A stretch of DNA of 18,025 nt from UBA7672 sp964529555 (GTDB lineage: Bacteria > Pseudomonadota > Alphaproteobacteria > Caulobacterales > Hyphomonadaceae), in assembly GCA_964529555.1 (NCBI GenBank), contig CAZGWV010000068.1, forward strand, positions 1-18,025. Reading direction: 5' to 3'. The notes below the pieces were generated by a model that saw nothing but the letters and a program-made list of their open reading frames with translations, did no database searches and was not told the origin of the DNA. The translations under genes were made by a program, and so were the position numbers. This document shows, piece by piece, positions 1-6,249 of this stretch (the first letter of the stretch is position 1; each line of letters starts with the position of its first letter).

Positions 1-935
1 GCATGATCGGCGGCACGCTCGCCCACATCTGCTCGCGCGAGGAACTGGGCGACGTCGTCCTCGTCGACATGAAGGGCGGCATCGCCAAGGGCAAGGGTCT
101 CGACATCGCCGAAGCCGCCGCCGTGTACGGCAAGGACGGCAAGCTGTCGGGCGGCTCGCTCGACGAGTATTCGGTCATCGCGGGCTCGGACGTGGTGATC
201 GTCACCGCCGGCGTGCCGCGCAAGCCGGGCATGAGCCGCGACGATCTCATCGGCATCAACCTCGGCGTGATGAAGTCCGTCGGCGCCGCCATCAAGCAAC
301 ACGCCCCGAACGCCTTCGTCATCTGCATCACCAACCCGCTCGACGCGATGGTGTGGGCGCTGCAGAAATTCTCGGGCCTCCCCGCCTCGCACGTCGTCGG
401 CATGGCCGGCGTGCTCGACTCGGCCCGCTTCGCCTACTTCCTCTCCGAAAAGACCGGCATCTCGGTCGAGGACGTAAAGGCCTGGACGCTGGGCGGCCAC
501 GGCGACGACATGGTGCCGATGGTTCGTCACTCCACCATCGGCGGCGTGCCGCTGCCCGAGTGCGTGAAGTCGGGCATGTTCACGCAGGAAGAACTCGACG
601 CGATGGTGAAGCGCACGCGCGGCGGCGGCGGCGAGATCGTCGCCCTGCTCGAAACCGGCTCGGCCTTCTATGCCCCCGCTGAATCGGCTGTCGCGATGGC
701 CAAGTCCTACCTCAAGGACAAGAAGCGCGTTCTCCCGGTCGCCGCCAACCTTACCGGCCAATACGGCGTCTCCGACCTCTATGTCGGCGTCCCCTGCGTG
801 ATCGGCGCCAAAGGCGTCGAGCGCATCGTCGAGTTCGACCTCAATGGCGCCGAGAAGGAAATGTTCGGCAAATCCGTCGCCGCCGTACAGGGCCTGCTCG
901 AAGCCTGCAAGAAGCTTGAGCCGTCGCTGGCGTAG
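1..935 (+). CDS. mdh: Malate dehydrogenase, LDH-like type (5' truncated)
   Basis: NAD-dependent interconversion of malate and oxaloacetate in the TCA cycle, cytosolic. The window begins inside the N-terminal Rossmann glycine motif: the first visible residues are MIGGTLAH, and bases 1-2 would complete a preceding codon. About ten residues are therefore missing, and the Met at base 3 is internal. Numbering from that Met, D22 (VLVDMKGG) is the NAD-selecting acid, R73 and R79 (VPRKPGMSR) are the substrate arginines, N111 lies in TNPLD, R142 in LDSARF, and H166 in GGHGD is the catalytic histidine. Arg rather than Gln at position 73 is what separates malate from lactate dehydrogenases in this family. 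The visible 310 residues plus about ten match the usual ~320. A strong hairpin terminator follows at 963-990. In alphaproteobacteria mdh often precedes sucCD; here it does not, so it ends its own transcript. Confidence 0.96.
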   Translation, partial: MIGGTLAHICSREELGDVVLVDMKGGIAKGKGLDIAEAAAVYGKDGKLSGGSLDEYSVIAGSDVVIVTAGVPRKPGMSRDDLIGINLGVMKSVGAAIKQHAPNAFVICITNPLDAMVWALQKFSGLPASHVVGMAGVLDSARFAYFLSEKTGISVEDVKAWTLGGHGDDMVPMVRHSTIGGVPLPECVKSGMFTQEELDAMVKRTRGGGGEIVALLETGSAFYAPAESAVAMAKSYLKDKKRVLPVAANLTGQYGVSDLYVGVPCVIGAKGVERIVEFDLNGAEKEMFGKSVAAVQGLLEACKKLEPSLA

Positions 936-962
936 GCTTTGCCGCCCATTCCATCAAACGCG

Positions 963-990
963 AACGCCTCTCCGGTCGGAGAGGCGTTTT
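963..990 (+). terminator. Intrinsic terminator of mdh
   Basis: Perfect inverted repeat CGCCTCTCC (965-973) and GGAGAGGCG (978-986), extended by two A-T pairs, with a GGTC loop and a following TTTT run. It starts 28 bases after the mdh stop codon, so it should end the mdh transcript and insulate the next gene. Confidence 0.88.
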
Positions 991-1054
991 GCTTTCGGCC
1001 GGCAGTCTTCTGCTTTCGCTCGCGACCCGCTAGTGTCAGCCCGCCGGAGGGGAC

Positions 1055-1462
1055 ATGGACACGCCGCCACAGGATAGTGAGAAAGAACGCCCGGCGGTCA
1101 GCGGCGTCGTCGTGGTCATTGGCTTTGCCCTCATGGTGGAAGGCATACTGGCCTCGATAGCCTCGATTCCGCTCATACTGTTCGGAGGGATCGGCCTGCT
1201 CGGCGCAGCAGGCGGCGCCGGCCTGGTCTGGGCCGGCTGGCTGCTTGCGGGCTTGAGCGAAGGAAACGCCAGACTCGCCAGCCTCATAACCTTGATAGCA
1301 GGCGGAGCTGTGACATTTGTCGGCGTTCTGCTGATTGCCATGGCCACATGCGCCAGCTTCATGAACTGCGGACCGGCACAATCCTACGGCGCATTCCTTC
1401 CACCCATGGCCCTCGGCGCCTTTAACCTCTCCTGCGCCATGTTGCTTTGGCGCCGCGGATAG
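1055..1462 (+). CDS. Small four-helix membrane protein of unknown function
   Basis: A 135-residue protein I do not recognise. It has a charged N-terminus (residues 1-13) and then about four hydrophobic segments near residues 15-37, 40-66, 76-98 and 112-131, so it is an inner-membrane protein. Two cysteines (99 and 105) flank the loop between helices 3 and 4, in a stretch reading CASFMNCGP, and could form a disulfide if that loop is periplasmic. The C-terminus is WRRG, a positive-inside signal. A purine-rich GGAGG at 1046-1050 sits four bases before the ATG, which supports this start. The gene is isolated by the mdh terminator upstream and lies 78 bp before the toxin-antitoxin pair. No operon partner or function can be inferred; that it encodes a protein is supported by its clean hydrophobic periodicity and ribosome binding site. 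Confidence 0.7.
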   Translation: MDTPPQDSEKERPAVSGVVVVIGFALMVEGILASIASIPLILFGGIGLLGAAGGAGLVWAGWLLAGLSEGNARLASLITLIAGGAVTFVGVLLIAMATCASFMNCGPAQSYGAFLPPMALGAFNLSCAMLLWRRG

Positions 1463-1528
1463 GCGTTCGGCCGGATCGGGCCGCCCGGCGCGCCGCGCGT
1501 CTTGCTCGCAACCTCGCCCGGCCCGTGC

Positions 1529-1534
1529 TATACT
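1529..1534 (+). promoter_or_regulatory. Candidate -10 box of the toxin-antitoxin pair
   Basis: TATACT matches the sigma-70 -10 consensus at five of six positions and lies seven bases before the ATG at 1541. The upstream -35 match is weak (TCGCAA at 1506-1511 with a 17-base spacer). Transcription would start at or next to the ATG, giving a leaderless mRNA. Confidence 0.5.
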
Positions 1535-1540
1535 GATCTT

Positions 1541-1840
1541 ATGCGCCGCAATGACGCCATCACCACGCTGAAGCAATGCAGGCAGAAGCTTGCAGCCCTT
1601 GGCGTGCGCGGCCTCTATCTCTTCGGCTCCGTCGCGCGCGATCAGGCGACGCCCGGAAGCGACATCGATCTTCTTGTCGAGCCCGCCGACCAGTCGTTCA
1701 CCATATTCGATCTGGCCCTTGTGCGGGACATGCTGCTGCGGGAGCTGAAATCGCCGGTCGATGTCCACGACTATGGCGGCTATCAGCGGCTGCCGTCCTT
1801 CCGCACCAATGTGGGCGGAGACATCGTCCGTGTCTTCTGA
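1541..1840 (+). CDS. mntA: MntA-type minimal nucleotidyltransferase antitoxin
   Basis: A 99-residue minimal nucleotidyltransferase (Pol beta superfamily). Residues 29-43 give the exact GSX10DXD active-site motif: G29-S30, then D41-I-D43 followed by LLVE. A third carboxylate, D74 in SPVDVHD, is in the usual place. In characterised MntA/HepT systems this enzyme transfers AMP units from ATP to a tyrosine of the partner HEPN toxin and so inactivates it. The next gene is exactly such a HEPN protein and overlaps this one by 11 bp, so the two are translated as a unit. I chose ATG 1541, which gives the normal family length. A longer in-frame reading from 1502 adds residues with no family similarity. 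No Shine-Dalgarno precedes 1541, but a good -10 box ends seven bases upstream. The family assignment is firm; the antitoxin role follows from the pairing. Confidence 0.9.
   Translation: MRRNDAITTLKQCRQKLAALGVRGLYLFGSVARDQATPGSDIDLLVEPADQSFTIFDLALVRDMLLRELKSPVDVHDYGGYQRLPSFRTNVGGDIVRVF
1813..1820 (+). promoter_or_regulatory. Ribosome binding site deciding the hepT start
   Basis: GGGCGGAG inside the 3' end of mntA, nine bases before GTG 1830. It favours that GTG over the upstream in-frame ATGs at 1761, 1773 and 1809. Confidence 0.55.
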
Positions 1841-2207
1841 CTCAACGCCGGGCGGGCGTGCTGGCAGCGCTGCAGGGGCCTTGAAGGCTGCGCTACGGGT
1901 CGGCCGGCGCGCCTTGTCGATTGTGTCGACCGACGACGAGACCAGTTATCTCGCGAACGAGGAGCGGCAGTTCGCCATCGAACGGCTGCTGATCCGCTTC
2001 GGAGAGGCGTTGAAAGACGTCTCCGGCGGCGTACTTTCGGAAGTGAACCCGACAGCCAACTGGAGCGGACCCAAGGCGTTTCGGGACCTTGCTTCGCACT
2101 GGTACGAAGATGGCCTTGATCACGCGCTGATCTGGCGCGCGCTTCAGCTCGACATGCCGGGCCTTCTGCAATCCATCGAAGACTGGTTGAGCAAACAGGC
2201 CGGCTGA
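1830..2207 (+). CDS. hepT: HepT-like HEPN toxin (DUF86 family)
   Basis: A 125-residue HEPN-domain protein related to HepT/DUF86. The all-helical core has RFGEALKDV near residue 56, the counterpart of the family's IGEAAK segment. Residues 85-92 read RDLASHWY, an exact RX4HXY motif: R85 and H90 form the HEPN RNase active site and Y92 is the position AMPylated by MntA in studied systems. The following stretch, LDHALIWRALQLDMPGL, matches the family's C-terminal helix. The residue after the Arg is Asp where Asn is commonest, but a polar residue there is accepted. The likely role is a ribonuclease toxin held inactive by the upstream mntA product. GTG 1830 is preferred for its ribosome binding site and because it gives the usual length; ATG 1809 is an alternative. 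The gene ends nine bases from the stop of the convergent FKBP gene. Activity is inferred from motifs only. Confidence 0.85.
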   Translation: MSSDSTPGGRAGSAAGALKAALRVGRRALSIVSTDDETSYLANEERQFAIERLLIRFGEALKDVSGGVLSEVNPTANWSGPKAFRDLASHWYEDGLDHALIWRALQLDMPGLLQSIEDWLSKQAG

Positions 2208-2216
2208 TGCCGCCCC

Positions 2217-3125
2217 CTAGTACGCCCCCACCACCAGTATCTCGAAAATCAGATCCGCGTTCGGTGGAATAGGCCCGCCCGGCGTGCCGCGCGCGCCATA
2301 GCCGAGATCGGACGGGATGTGCACCAGCCAGCGGTCGCCGGGGCGCATCAGCTGCAGTGCTTCGGAGAAGCCCGGCACCACGGCGGCGACCGGGAACACT
2401 TCGGTCTGTCCGCGTTCGAACGCTGAGTCGAATGCTTCGCCGCCCGATGCGAGGCGGCCTTCGTAGAAGATTTCGACGTCCTGTTCCTTGCCGACCAGTG
2501 CGCCTTCGGTGGGGCCGCCTTCGAGGACGACATACTCGAGACCGCTCGCCGTCTTCTTCACTTCGGGCGCCGCCGAATTCCACGGCGTGAATTTCGACCA
2601 CGCCTCGCGCGTAATGTCCGGCGGCGAGGTGAAGGATTTCATCTCGATCTCGAACACGAGATCGGCGTTCGGCGGAATCGCGCCGCGGGAACCGCGCGCG
2701 CCATAGCCAAGCGCCGACGGCATGTAGACCAGCCAGTTGTCACCCGGCTTCATCAGTTGCAGCGCCTCGGAGAAGCCGGGCACAACGCCGGAGACCGGAA
2801 AGCTCGCCGTCTCGTTGCGGTCGAACGACGAATCGAATTTCGAATTGTCCGCGTTGAGGTGGCCCTCATAGTGGATCGTCACTTCCGAACGCAGGCTGGG
2901 CGTCTTGCCATCGGCCGGGCCGCTGGCAAGCACGATGTACTCCAGCCCCGTGCCCGTCTTCACCACGTTCGGCGCATCGGATTTCCAGGGAACGAGTTCC
3001 TGCCAGGCTTTGACATTGGCGGCGTTCGTCATGGTCGTTGGTCCTTCAGCCTTGGGACCGATCTGCAATCCGCAACCACCGGCGGCCAGGGCCAGCGCGG
3101 CGATAATGACAGAGGCGTGTTTCAT
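2217..3125 (-). CDS. Lipoprotein with two tandem FKBP peptidyl-prolyl isomerase domains
   Basis: A 302-residue FKBP-type cis-trans prolyl isomerase. An N-terminal signal (MKHASVIIAALALAAGGC) ends in a cysteine at residue 18, giving a probable lipoprotein of the periplasmic face of a membrane, although AGGC is a weak lipobox. Two FKBP domains follow, about residues 58-164 and 190-300. Each has the landmarks of the fold: TIHYEGHL and EIFYEGRL (the Y of the active-site strand), FD.SF.R, VVPGFSEALQLM.PGD, LGYGARG and IPPNADL.FEI. Each domain is preceded by a matching segment (ELVPWKSDAPNVVKTGTGLEY and TPWNSAAPEVKKTASGLEY), so the whole unit including its linker was duplicated. Most bacterial FKBPs carry one such domain. 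AGGGA lies just upstream of the ATG. It is divergent from the reductase at 3245 and convergent with hepT, so it is probably monocistronic. Its clients are unknown. Confidence 0.93.
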   Translation of the reverse strand: MKHASVIIAALALAAGGCGLQIGPKAEGPTTMTNAANVKAWQELVPWKSDAPNVVKTGTGLEYIVLASGPADGKTPSLRSEVTIHYEGHLNADNSKFDSSFDRNETASFPVSGVVPGFSEALQLMKPGDNWLVYMPSALGYGARGSRGAIPPNADLVFEIEMKSFTSPPDITREAWSKFTPWNSAAPEVKKTASGLEYVVLEGGPTEGALVGKEQDVEIFYEGRLASGGEAFDSAFERGQTEVFPVAAVVPGFSEALQLMRPGDRWLVHIPSDLGYGARGTPGGPIPPNADLIFEILVVGAY

Positions 3126-3244
3126 CCCGTTTCCCTAAAAGGTTTGGCCGTCATCTAGCAGGTTCGGCGGCCCTGTCGATTGCCGGAAACACTCCGCCGG
3201 GCCGGAACCCTTGGCCCATATCTCCCGCCGTGCGAAACGATCCT

Positions 3245-4138
3245 ATGGTCTTCCGCCTCGCCACCATCGGACGCAACGGCCAGGTCGCGCAGGCCATCGC
3301 CGCCGCCTGCGCAGGCAATCCCGCCATCCACCTCCGGCAGGCCGACCGCCACGAAGCAGACCTCCGCGACGCCGCAAGCCTCGACCGCTTCATCGCCTCG
3401 GCCAAGCCCGACGTGCTGATCAACGCCGGCTCCTACAACTTCGTCGACCGCGCCGAGAGCGAGCCCGACGAAGCAGCACGCATCAACACCACCGGCCCAG
3501 GCGACCTCGCAACCATCTGCGCCGCGCGCGGCGTGCCTTTCATCCACATGTCGACCGATCTCGTCTTCGATGGCGAGAAGACCGGCGCCTATGTCGAAAG
3601 CGATGCGCCCAATCCGCTCTCCGCCTATGGCCGCACCAAGCTCGCGGGCGAACAGGCCGTCGCCGATGCCAATCCCGATGCCATCACCACGCGCGTGTGC
3701 TGGGTCTATTCCGAATTCGCCGACAACTTCTTCTCGAAGATGATCGGTCTCGCCCGCACGCAGCCCCGCCTGAAAGTCGTCTCCGACCAGATCGGCGCGC
3801 CAACCTTCGCACGCGACATCGCCCGCGCGCTGATCCTGCTCGCGCAGCGCATGCATGCGGGCGAGCGCCACCTCCCGCCCCTGCTCCATCTCGCCGCGCC
3901 GTGGACAACCAACCGCGCCGCGATGGCCGCCGACATCCTCGCCGAGTCCCGGCGCCAGGGCGGCCCCTTCGCGCCCGTCGATCCCGTGCCCACGTCCGCA
4001 TTCGCCGCACCGGCCCGGCGCCCCCTCAACGCGCACATCTCCGGCGCCCTTGCGACGGACCTGCTCGGCCTGTCGTGGACAGGATGGAATGAAGGGCTGA
4101 AATGCTCCGTGGCAGGAATACTGTCGCGCGGTCGTTGA
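3245..4138 (+). CDS. RmlD-like dTDP-4-dehydrorhamnose reductase, orphan copy
   Basis: A 297-residue extended SDR of the RmlD/RfbD family, which reduces dTDP-4-dehydro-L-rhamnose to dTDP-L-rhamnose. Visible features are GRNGQV at residues 9-14 (nucleotide loop), VDRAESEP near 67-74, the catalytic threonine in HMSTDLVFDG (T104), Y128 and K132 in SAYGRTK, and GAPTFARDIA in the substrate half. The N-terminal loop reads LATIGRNGQV rather than the usual TGANGQLG, so the first glycine of the motif is displaced and cofactor binding may differ. rmlA, rmlB and rmlC are not adjacent, so the in vivo substrate is uncertain and I give no symbol. ATG 3245 places the loop at the normal distance from the start; a GTG at 3230 would add five residues. 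Neither has a strong ribosome binding site. The first strand is weakly supported but the rest is clear. Confidence 0.85.
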   Translation: MVFRLATIGRNGQVAQAIAAACAGNPAIHLRQADRHEADLRDAASLDRFIASAKPDVLINAGSYNFVDRAESEPDEAARINTTGPGDLATICAARGVPFIHMSTDLVFDGEKTGAYVESDAPNPLSAYGRTKLAGEQAVADANPDAITTRVCWVYSEFADNFFSKMIGLARTQPRLKVVSDQIGAPTFARDIARALILLAQRMHAGERHLPPLLHLAAPWTTNRAAMAADILAESRRQGGPFAPVDPVPTSAFAAPARRPLNAHISGALATDLLGLSWTGWNEGLKCSVAGILSRGR

Positions 4139-4201
4139 TTGATCTGGCGGGGTTGTCATGCGGGATGAATCGCGCATCACTCCCCGAATCATCAGGAATC
4201 C

Positions 4202-4207
4202 GGGGAG
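4202..4207 (+). promoter_or_regulatory. Ribosome binding site deciding the lipoprotein start
   Basis: GGGGAG lies eight bases before ATG 4216 but only two before the in-frame ATG 4210, so it favours 4216. Confidence 0.6.
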
Positions 4208-4215
4208 ACATGGAC

Positions 4216-4875
4216 ATGCGCGTAACAATCATGGCCATCGGCATGTTGGCGTTGACGGCCTGCGGCGGGGAAGCGCCTGCCGCCGGAAACGAAGCAGGCG
4301 GCCAGCAGGCGGCGGCCCCCGCCGCGCGTGACAGCTGCAAGGATATCGCCGCTCTCGCCGCCGCCATGAGTGAGCCGGAGCCTTTCGCATCGCTGCGCAC
4401 CGGCAATATCATGCTCGGCGAGACCAAGGTCGAAGGCAGCTTCACCACCGCTGTCGCGCCCGCCGGCGCCGCGTGCAAGATAGGCACGATGGACGGCTTC
4501 GGCCAGAACGCCGGCAAGATGCACGTCGTGAACTGCGAACTCTTCTCCTCGGGCATGCTCGACCGCGAGGAGAACGGCGCGAAGGCCAAGGAGATCTTCG
4601 ACAAGGCCAAGGCCGAACTCGACCGCTGCCTGCCTGCCGGATGGACATCGCGCGATGGCGGCAACAACGGCTTCGAAACCAACGAGTCGCTGATCTACGA
4701 AACCGCAGCCGACATCGAGCGCAAGAAGACCGCCGAAACCTATGTCTATCCGATCAACCTGAGCAAGGAATGGTCGGACGGGGGCTTCCGTGGCCGTACA
4801 TCCGGCTGGGTCGTGGCGCTCAACTTCCAGACGGAAACGCCCAAACCGGAAGGCGACGCTGCTCCGGCGCAGTAA
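4216..4875 (+). CDS. Hypothetical lipoprotein
   Basis: A 219-residue protein of unknown function. It opens with a short signal, MRVTIMAIGMLALTAC, ending in a good lipobox LTAC, so C16 should be lipidated and the protein exported. After it comes a low-complexity Ala/Gly/Glu/Gln tether (residues 17-40) and then a soluble domain with four cysteines: one in RDSCKDI, one in GAACKIG, one in VVNCELF and one in LDRCLPAG. These could form two disulfides in the periplasm. The C-terminus (TETPKPEGDAAPAQ) is again low-complexity. I recognise no domain. The reading frame stays open upstream to 4102, but those residues overlap the reductase and lack signal-peptide character. It lies 77 bp after the RmlD-like gene and 76 bp before the GNAT gene. 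No functional link is visible. Confidence 0.78.
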   Translation: MRVTIMAIGMLALTACGGEAPAAGNEAGGQQAAAPAARDSCKDIAALAAAMSEPEPFASLRTGNIMLGETKVEGSFTTAVAPAGAACKIGTMDGFGQNAGKMHVVNCELFSSGMLDREENGAKAKEIFDKAKAELDRCLPAGWTSRDGGNNGFETNESLIYETAADIERKKTAETYVYPINLSKEWSDGGFRGRTSGWVVALNFQTETPKPEGDAAPAQ

Positions 4876-4951
4876 CACGCCCATCGCCGGCGATTGCACA
4901 CGGCGCGCGTCTCTCTAGACTGCGCGCCGTGTCTCTTTTCGGGGTAGCAAC

Positions 4952-5527
4952 ATGCCCGCCGTCTCTCGTCTCGACACCGTCATCGAAACGCCGCGCCTCA
5001 TCCTGAAGGTTCCGACGCTTCAGGAGTTCGAGCCCTGGTGCGCCTTCATGGCCGACGAGGAATCCGCGCGCTATATCGGCAAGGCCCAACCGCCCGCCGT
5101 CGTGTGGCGGGCGATGTGCAGCATCATCGGCGCCTGGCACGCCGAAGGTTTCGCCATGTTCTCCGCCTTCGAGAAATCGAGCGGCCGCTGGATCGGCCGT
5201 CTTGGCCCCTGGTCGCCGCATGGCTGGCCCGGCAACGAGATCGGCTGGGGCATCGCCCGCGAGGCGCAGGGCAAGGGTTATGCGCTCGAAGGCGCGCTCG
5301 CATCGATGGACTTTGCCGTCGACGTGCTCGGCTGGACGGACATCATCCACTCCATTCACCCCGACAATGTGGGCTCGCAGAAGCTGGCCCAGCGTCTTGG
5401 CTCGGTGAACCGCGGGCCCGGCCAGATGCCGCCGCCTTATCACAACGATCCCGTCGATCTCTGGGGGCAGACCGCCGACGACTGGCGCGCGCGCCGCGCC
5501 GGAATGTGGCGCAGCCTCACGCGCTGA
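4952..5527 (+). CDS. GNAT family N-acetyltransferase (RimJ/RimL type)
   Basis: A 191-residue acetyl-CoA-dependent acetyltransferase. The N-terminus has the typical strand IETPRLILKVPT (residues 11-22). The acetyl-CoA pyrophosphate loop is AREAQGKGYALEG (102-114), preceded by the beta-strand EIGWGI and followed by HPDNVGSQKLAQRLG (136-150), the usual N.S..L..RLG element in which the Asn orients the cofactor. The family acetylates amino groups of proteins, antibiotics or small molecules; the substrate cannot be read from sequence. GGGGT six bases before the ATG supports the start. The gene runs toward the CHAP lipoprotein with only three bases between the two stop codons. Confidence 0.9.
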   Translation: MPAVSRLDTVIETPRLILKVPTLQEFEPWCAFMADEESARYIGKAQPPAVVWRAMCSIIGAWHAEGFAMFSAFEKSSGRWIGRLGPWSPHGWPGNEIGWGIAREAQGKGYALEGALASMDFAVDVLGWTDIIHSIHPDNVGSQKLAQRLGSVNRGPGQMPPPYHNDPVDLWGQTADDWRARRAGMWRSLTR

Positions 5528-5530
5528 CCA

Positions 5531-6178
5531 TCACTCGCTGATGAGGCCCGCGCCGCCATCCAGCCGGAACGGATGGATAAAGCCCTGCGTGCCGTAGACG
5601 CGCCCGCCCCAGTGATGGCCGGGGATGTGCCACACGCGCACCTCCGACCAGTCATTGGCCGCCGACACATCGTACACAGGCACGTTGATGCTGATCTCGC
5701 CCTGACTCAGCCAGTTGGCGTGATCGACGCGGATCACGCGGTCGGACAGGATCGCGGACACAACCGCAACATGCCCGCGCCGCTCATCATTGTAGCCGCG
5801 CATCACGAACACCGATCCCTCGGCCGGACGCGATGAACGGACATAGCGTCCCTCCGCCTGCCCCCACCACGTCACCGCATCGCCCCAGATCTGCACGCCT
5901 GAAATCCTGCGCGCGAACGGCACGCATTCGGATGTCGGCAAATCCGCCAGGATCGTCGGCGGATAAGCCGGATCATAGGGCTGCGTCTCGGGATCGAACG
6001 GCGCGGCGATGGGCGGCGCCGGCGCACGACGCTGCACCGGCGGACTTGCAACGATCCCGGCGCCTGTCCCGGCATAAACGATCGGCGCCGGCCGGGAACT
6101 TGCGCACGCAACCACGGCGGTTGCAGCAAATGCCGCAATCGCAGAGCGCACCAATTTCTCCCGCAATCCGGCTGGCAT
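5531..6178 (-). CDS. CHAP-domain lipoprotein, probable peptidoglycan amidase or endopeptidase
   Basis: A 215-residue exported protein. Residues 1-25 form a signal ending in VVAC, a good lipobox with C25 as the lipidated residue. A Pro/Ala-rich tether (26-80) leads into a CHAP domain (about 83-190) with the papain-like residues: C85 in SECVPFARRISGVQIWG, H136 in RRGHVAVV, and D152 or N155 in VDHANW. CHAP enzymes cut amide bonds in peptidoglycan stem peptides or cross-bridges. The lipid anchor and tether would place the domain in the periplasm facing the wall. The frame is open upstream into galE, but the Met at 6178 is the only one followed by a signal peptide. It lies downstream of galE on the same strand with 71 bp between them, so cotranscription is possible. 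Confidence 0.88.
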   Translation of the reverse strand: MPAGLREKLVRSAIAAFAATAVVACASSRPAPIVYAGTGAGIVASPPVQRRAPAPPIAAPFDPETQPYDPAYPPTILADLPTSECVPFARRISGVQIWGDAVTWWGQAEGRYVRSSRPAEGSVFVMRGYNDERRGHVAVVSAILSDRVIRVDHANWLSQGEISINVPVYDVSAANDWSEVRVWHIPGHHWGGRVYGTQGFIHPFRLDGGAGLISE

Positions 6179-6249
6179 GGTTGCGGACTTTGACCGGAAA
6201 TAGATGAGCGCCCGATGAATGGCGCGTTTACGATTGGCTCCGCAACACC

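Noticed and set aside
779..1768. Long minus-strand open frame of 329 codons opposite mdh and the membrane protein
   Set aside because: It overlaps three better genes and its translation has no recognisable family, mostly Gly/Ala/Arg/Gln-rich sequence expected from high-GC antisense frames.
3155..4228. Minus-strand open frame of 357 codons opposite the RmlD-like gene
   Set aside because: It is the antisense shadow of a well-supported SDR gene; the translation is low in family features and rich in Gly, Ala, Asp and Val.
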